From the NCBI GenBank assembly GCA_964404445.1, contig CAYOJW010000006.1, positions 186,001 through 250,000 on the forward strand: 64,000 nucleotides of DNA, given 5' to 3'. The translations under genes and the position numbers were made by a program. Origin of the DNA: UBA2336 sp964404445. Its GTDB lineage: Bacteria; Bacteroidota; Bacteroidia; Cytophagales; Cyclobacteriaceae. Below, in pieces: positions 62,728-64,000 of the stretch. Positions within the stretch are counted from its first letter, which is position 1, and every line of letters begins with the position of its first letter. The notes beneath the pieces were generated by a model that did not search any database, was not told the DNA's origin, and saw only the letters and a program-made list of their open reading frames with translations.

Positions 62728-62735
62728 TACATTTG
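62728..62735 (+). promoter_or_regulatory. -7 promoter element
   Basis: TACATTTG fits TAnnTTTG and lies 11 nt before ATG 62747. Confidence 0.5.
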
Positions 62736-62746
62736 CAACCCCAAAC

Positions 62747-63199
62747 ATGAAAAGCGAGAACGTTACGTTACCACAACAGCAACCCAACGCCCCGTGGCAT
62801 ACGGGAATGTTGCACGCTTTTCCCGTAGTGTTTTCGCTCATTCTGTTTCTTGCACACGTTAGCGGGTTCGCGCACGCTGTAACAGCCGAACATCCGTCAG
62901 GCAGCCATGCCTTTCATTGTTCAAGGGGCGATCATATTTATATCGATCATCATGCCGAGCCGCCCGTTTTGGGTGTGGGGTTGGTTTTCGTAGAAACAGA
63001 AGTTGCCGATGAAACCGAGTCGGGCAGCGAATTTGATACGGATTTTAACACCCTCAGCATAACAGCACCGGCCATGCACTCCGGCAAATCGTTGCTGTTG
63101 CGGCTTAAACTCACCGATGAAAACCGGCAAAAAATTTCGCTCGTGGTACTCTACCATTGCTGGAAAAACCCTCCTCACTTGAATTTTCTCTTGTCTTAA
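62747..63199 (+). CDS. hypothetical membrane or secreted protein before RND operon
   Basis: A 150-residue protein with one hydrophobic segment (about 20-45, MLHAFPVVFSLILFLAHVSGFAHA). The mature part is His-rich near HCSRGDHIYIDHHAE and acidic near VETEVADETESGSEFDTD, with one short C-terminal hydrophobic end (HCWKNPPHLNFLLS). No family recognised. A promoter motif sits 11 nt upstream and the RND adaptor gene follows after 95 nt, so it may be linked to efflux. The histidines might bind metal; speculative. Confidence 0.5.
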   Translation: MKSENVTLPQQQPNAPWHTGMLHAFPVVFSLILFLAHVSGFAHAVTAEHPSGSHAFHCSRGDHIYIDHHAEPPVLGVGLVFVETEVADETESGSEFDTDFNTLSITAPAMHSGKSLLLRLKLTDENRQKISLVVLYHCWKNPPHLNFLLS

Positions 63200-63294
63200 T
63201 GCCGGGCATTAAGGCTTTCTGTTGTGTGTACTAAACGGCAAGTTTGGCCGGTACACCATTCAATCACATACATTTTTAATTAATCCATTATTAT

Positions 63295-64000
63295 ATGATG
63301 AAACTCATTTCATCTATCCTGTTCATGTCGGTGCTTTTGTTGATGAGCTGCGGGCACGAAAAACACGGCAAACAGGATGTAACCACATTTGTGGTTACAA
63401 ACCCCATAAAAAAAGATACCGTAGTTTACCATGAATACGTCTGTCAGATACGGTCGATCCAGCATATTGAAGTACGCGCCCTCGAAAAAGGGTATCTGCA
63501 AAATATTTACGTTGACGAAGGCCAGTTGGTAAAAAAAGGCCAGTTGATGTTTCAGATTATGCCCTTAGTGTACCAGGCCGAAATGCAAAAGTCGGCTGCT
63601 GAAGTGCGGTTTGCCGAAATCGAATATCAAAACACACGCAACCTTGCCGACAGCAACATTGTATCGAAAAACGAACTTGCATTAGCCGAGGCACGATTAA
63701 ACAAAGCCAAGGCCGAACTGTCGTTAGCGCAGGCGCACTTAAACTTTACACAAATCCGTGCGCCTTTCGATGGTATCATGGATCGTTTTCAGGTGCGGTT
63801 AGGCAGTTTGGTTGACGAAGGCGAATTGCTCACCACGCTTTCCGACAACAGTAAAATGTGGGTATATTTTAATGTGCCCGAAGCCGAATACCTCGATTAC
63901 ATTACCCGTGATAAAACCAACCACGGCACTCCCGTAAAACTGCACATGGCCAACAATAAATTGTTCGAGCAAACCGGTGTGGTTGAAACAATCGAAGCCG
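63295..64000 (+). CDS. RND efflux periplasmic adaptor subunit (partial, runs past window end)
   Basis: The first 235 residues of an HlyD/MdtA-type membrane fusion protein. Signal peptide with lipobox LLMSC, then the lipoyl-like half (IEVRALEKGYLQNIYVDEGQLVKKGQLMFQI), a coiled-coil hairpin (AEVRFAEIEYQNTRNLADSNIVSKNELALAEARLNKAKAEL), the second lipoyl half (FTQIRAPFDGIMDRFQVRLGSLVDEG) and a beta-barrel start (MWVYFNVPEAEYLDY). It would bridge an RND pump and an outer-membrane channel for drug or metal export; pump and channel genes probably follow. ATG 63298 is an alternative start. Confidence 0.9.
   Translation, partial: MMKLISSILFMSVLLLMSCGHEKHGKQDVTTFVVTNPIKKDTVVYHEYVCQIRSIQHIEVRALEKGYLQNIYVDEGQLVKKGQLMFQIMPLVYQAEMQKSAAEVRFAEIEYQNTRNLADSNIVSKNELALAEARLNKAKAELSLAQAHLNFTQIRAPFDGIMDRFQVRLGSLVDEGELLTTLSDNSKMWVYFNVPEAEYLDYITRDKTNHGTPVKLHMANNKLFEQTGVVETIEA

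Larger units (their letters stand above)
62388..62750 (+). pseudogene. truncated PIN-domain toxin remnant
   Basis: The first about 30 residues, KIAVVDTNIIFSALLNP and SNFADALL, match the start of PIN-domain toxins including the first catalytic Asp in VDTN. After about position 62480 the protein no longer resembles PIN: no later acidic residues (E..D..D) in order, and the remaining open frame (LASGGLTCKLGALCFYQ...) looks random and overlaps the next gene's start. A full PIN toxin has about 130-140 residues with four acidic catalytic positions. Probably deletion or recombination removed the rest. Confidence 0.65.

Noticed and set aside
62510..62746. Functional C-terminal half of the PIN protein
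   Set aside because: No catalytic acidic residues in family order; the open frame seems accidental and runs into the next gene.
1..64000. CRISPR arrays, tRNA or rRNA genes, prophage or insertion sequences
   Set aside because: No regular short direct repeats with spacers, no cloverleaf outside tmRNA, no transposase, integrase or phage structural genes were seen.

Overview
The window reads as chromosomal DNA of a Bacteroidota bacterium, most likely order Cytophagales. Evidence: two proteins end in T9SS type B (gliding-motility-associated) sorting domains and one in a T9SS type A domain; TPR sensor kinases of the Cytophaga type are abundant; several genes have the Bacteroidota -7 promoter motif TAnnTTTG just before the start codon and no Shine-Dalgarno sequence; and the tmRNA tag is GEETYAMAA. 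Genus and species cannot be told from the sequence. Codon use and GC look even, except for a more AT-rich gene at 46744-47766.

Layout. 1-1.7 kb: the 3' end of a sensor kinase and its NarL-type response regulator, separated by a GxxExxY (PD-(D/E)XK-like) gene lying between two copies of a 68-69 nt palindromic repeat. 1.8-6.1 kb: S9 oligopeptidase, TPR/HTH sensor, small ORF. 6.1-13.5 kb: a 2475-residue secreted subtilisin-like protease. 13.7-17.1 kb: lipoprotein, Bcr/CflA efflux pump, M28 peptidase. 17.2-22.9 kb: two T9SS type B beta-propeller proteins with a shared C-terminal cassette. 23.0-25.7 kb: a TPR histidine kinase and response regulator. 25.8-43.5 kb: mainly housekeeping genes (ftsK, lolA, pyrF, a nucleoside phosphorylase, M16 peptidase, O-methyltransferase, LysM transglycosylase, HerA-like ATPase, GH29 fucosidase) plus a TPR protein carrying a dimerisation/phosphoacceptor helix but no ATPase domain.

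43.6-46.6 kb: a HigBA-like toxin-antitoxin pair with a palindromic operator, dnaX split by a ten-adenine slippery run (gamma and tau), and ssrA (tmRNA). 46.7-53.7 kb: an unknown protein, a helix-hairpin-helix protein overlapping a 1335-residue SF1 helicase with a possible degenerate nuclease tail, and an orphan four-helix-bundle sensor. 53.8-59.9 kb: ammonium transporter, a third TPR kinase/regulator pair, a large secreted protein. 60-64 kb: M14-like peptidase, a 30-residue lysine/alanine protein missed by normal length cut-offs, an antitoxin-like gene beside a broken PIN toxin, an unknown small protein, and the start of an RND efflux adaptor.

The main themes are signal transduction (three kinase/regulator pairs and several partial sensors), secreted and periplasmic proteolysis, and T9SS-exported surface proteins. 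Intergenic spaces hold several families of palindromic repeats. The most unusual items are the GxxExxY cassette bounded by palindromes, the dnaX slippage site, and the helicase with a nuclease-like tail. No CRISPR array, tRNA, rRNA, prophage or insertion-sequence transposase was seen.
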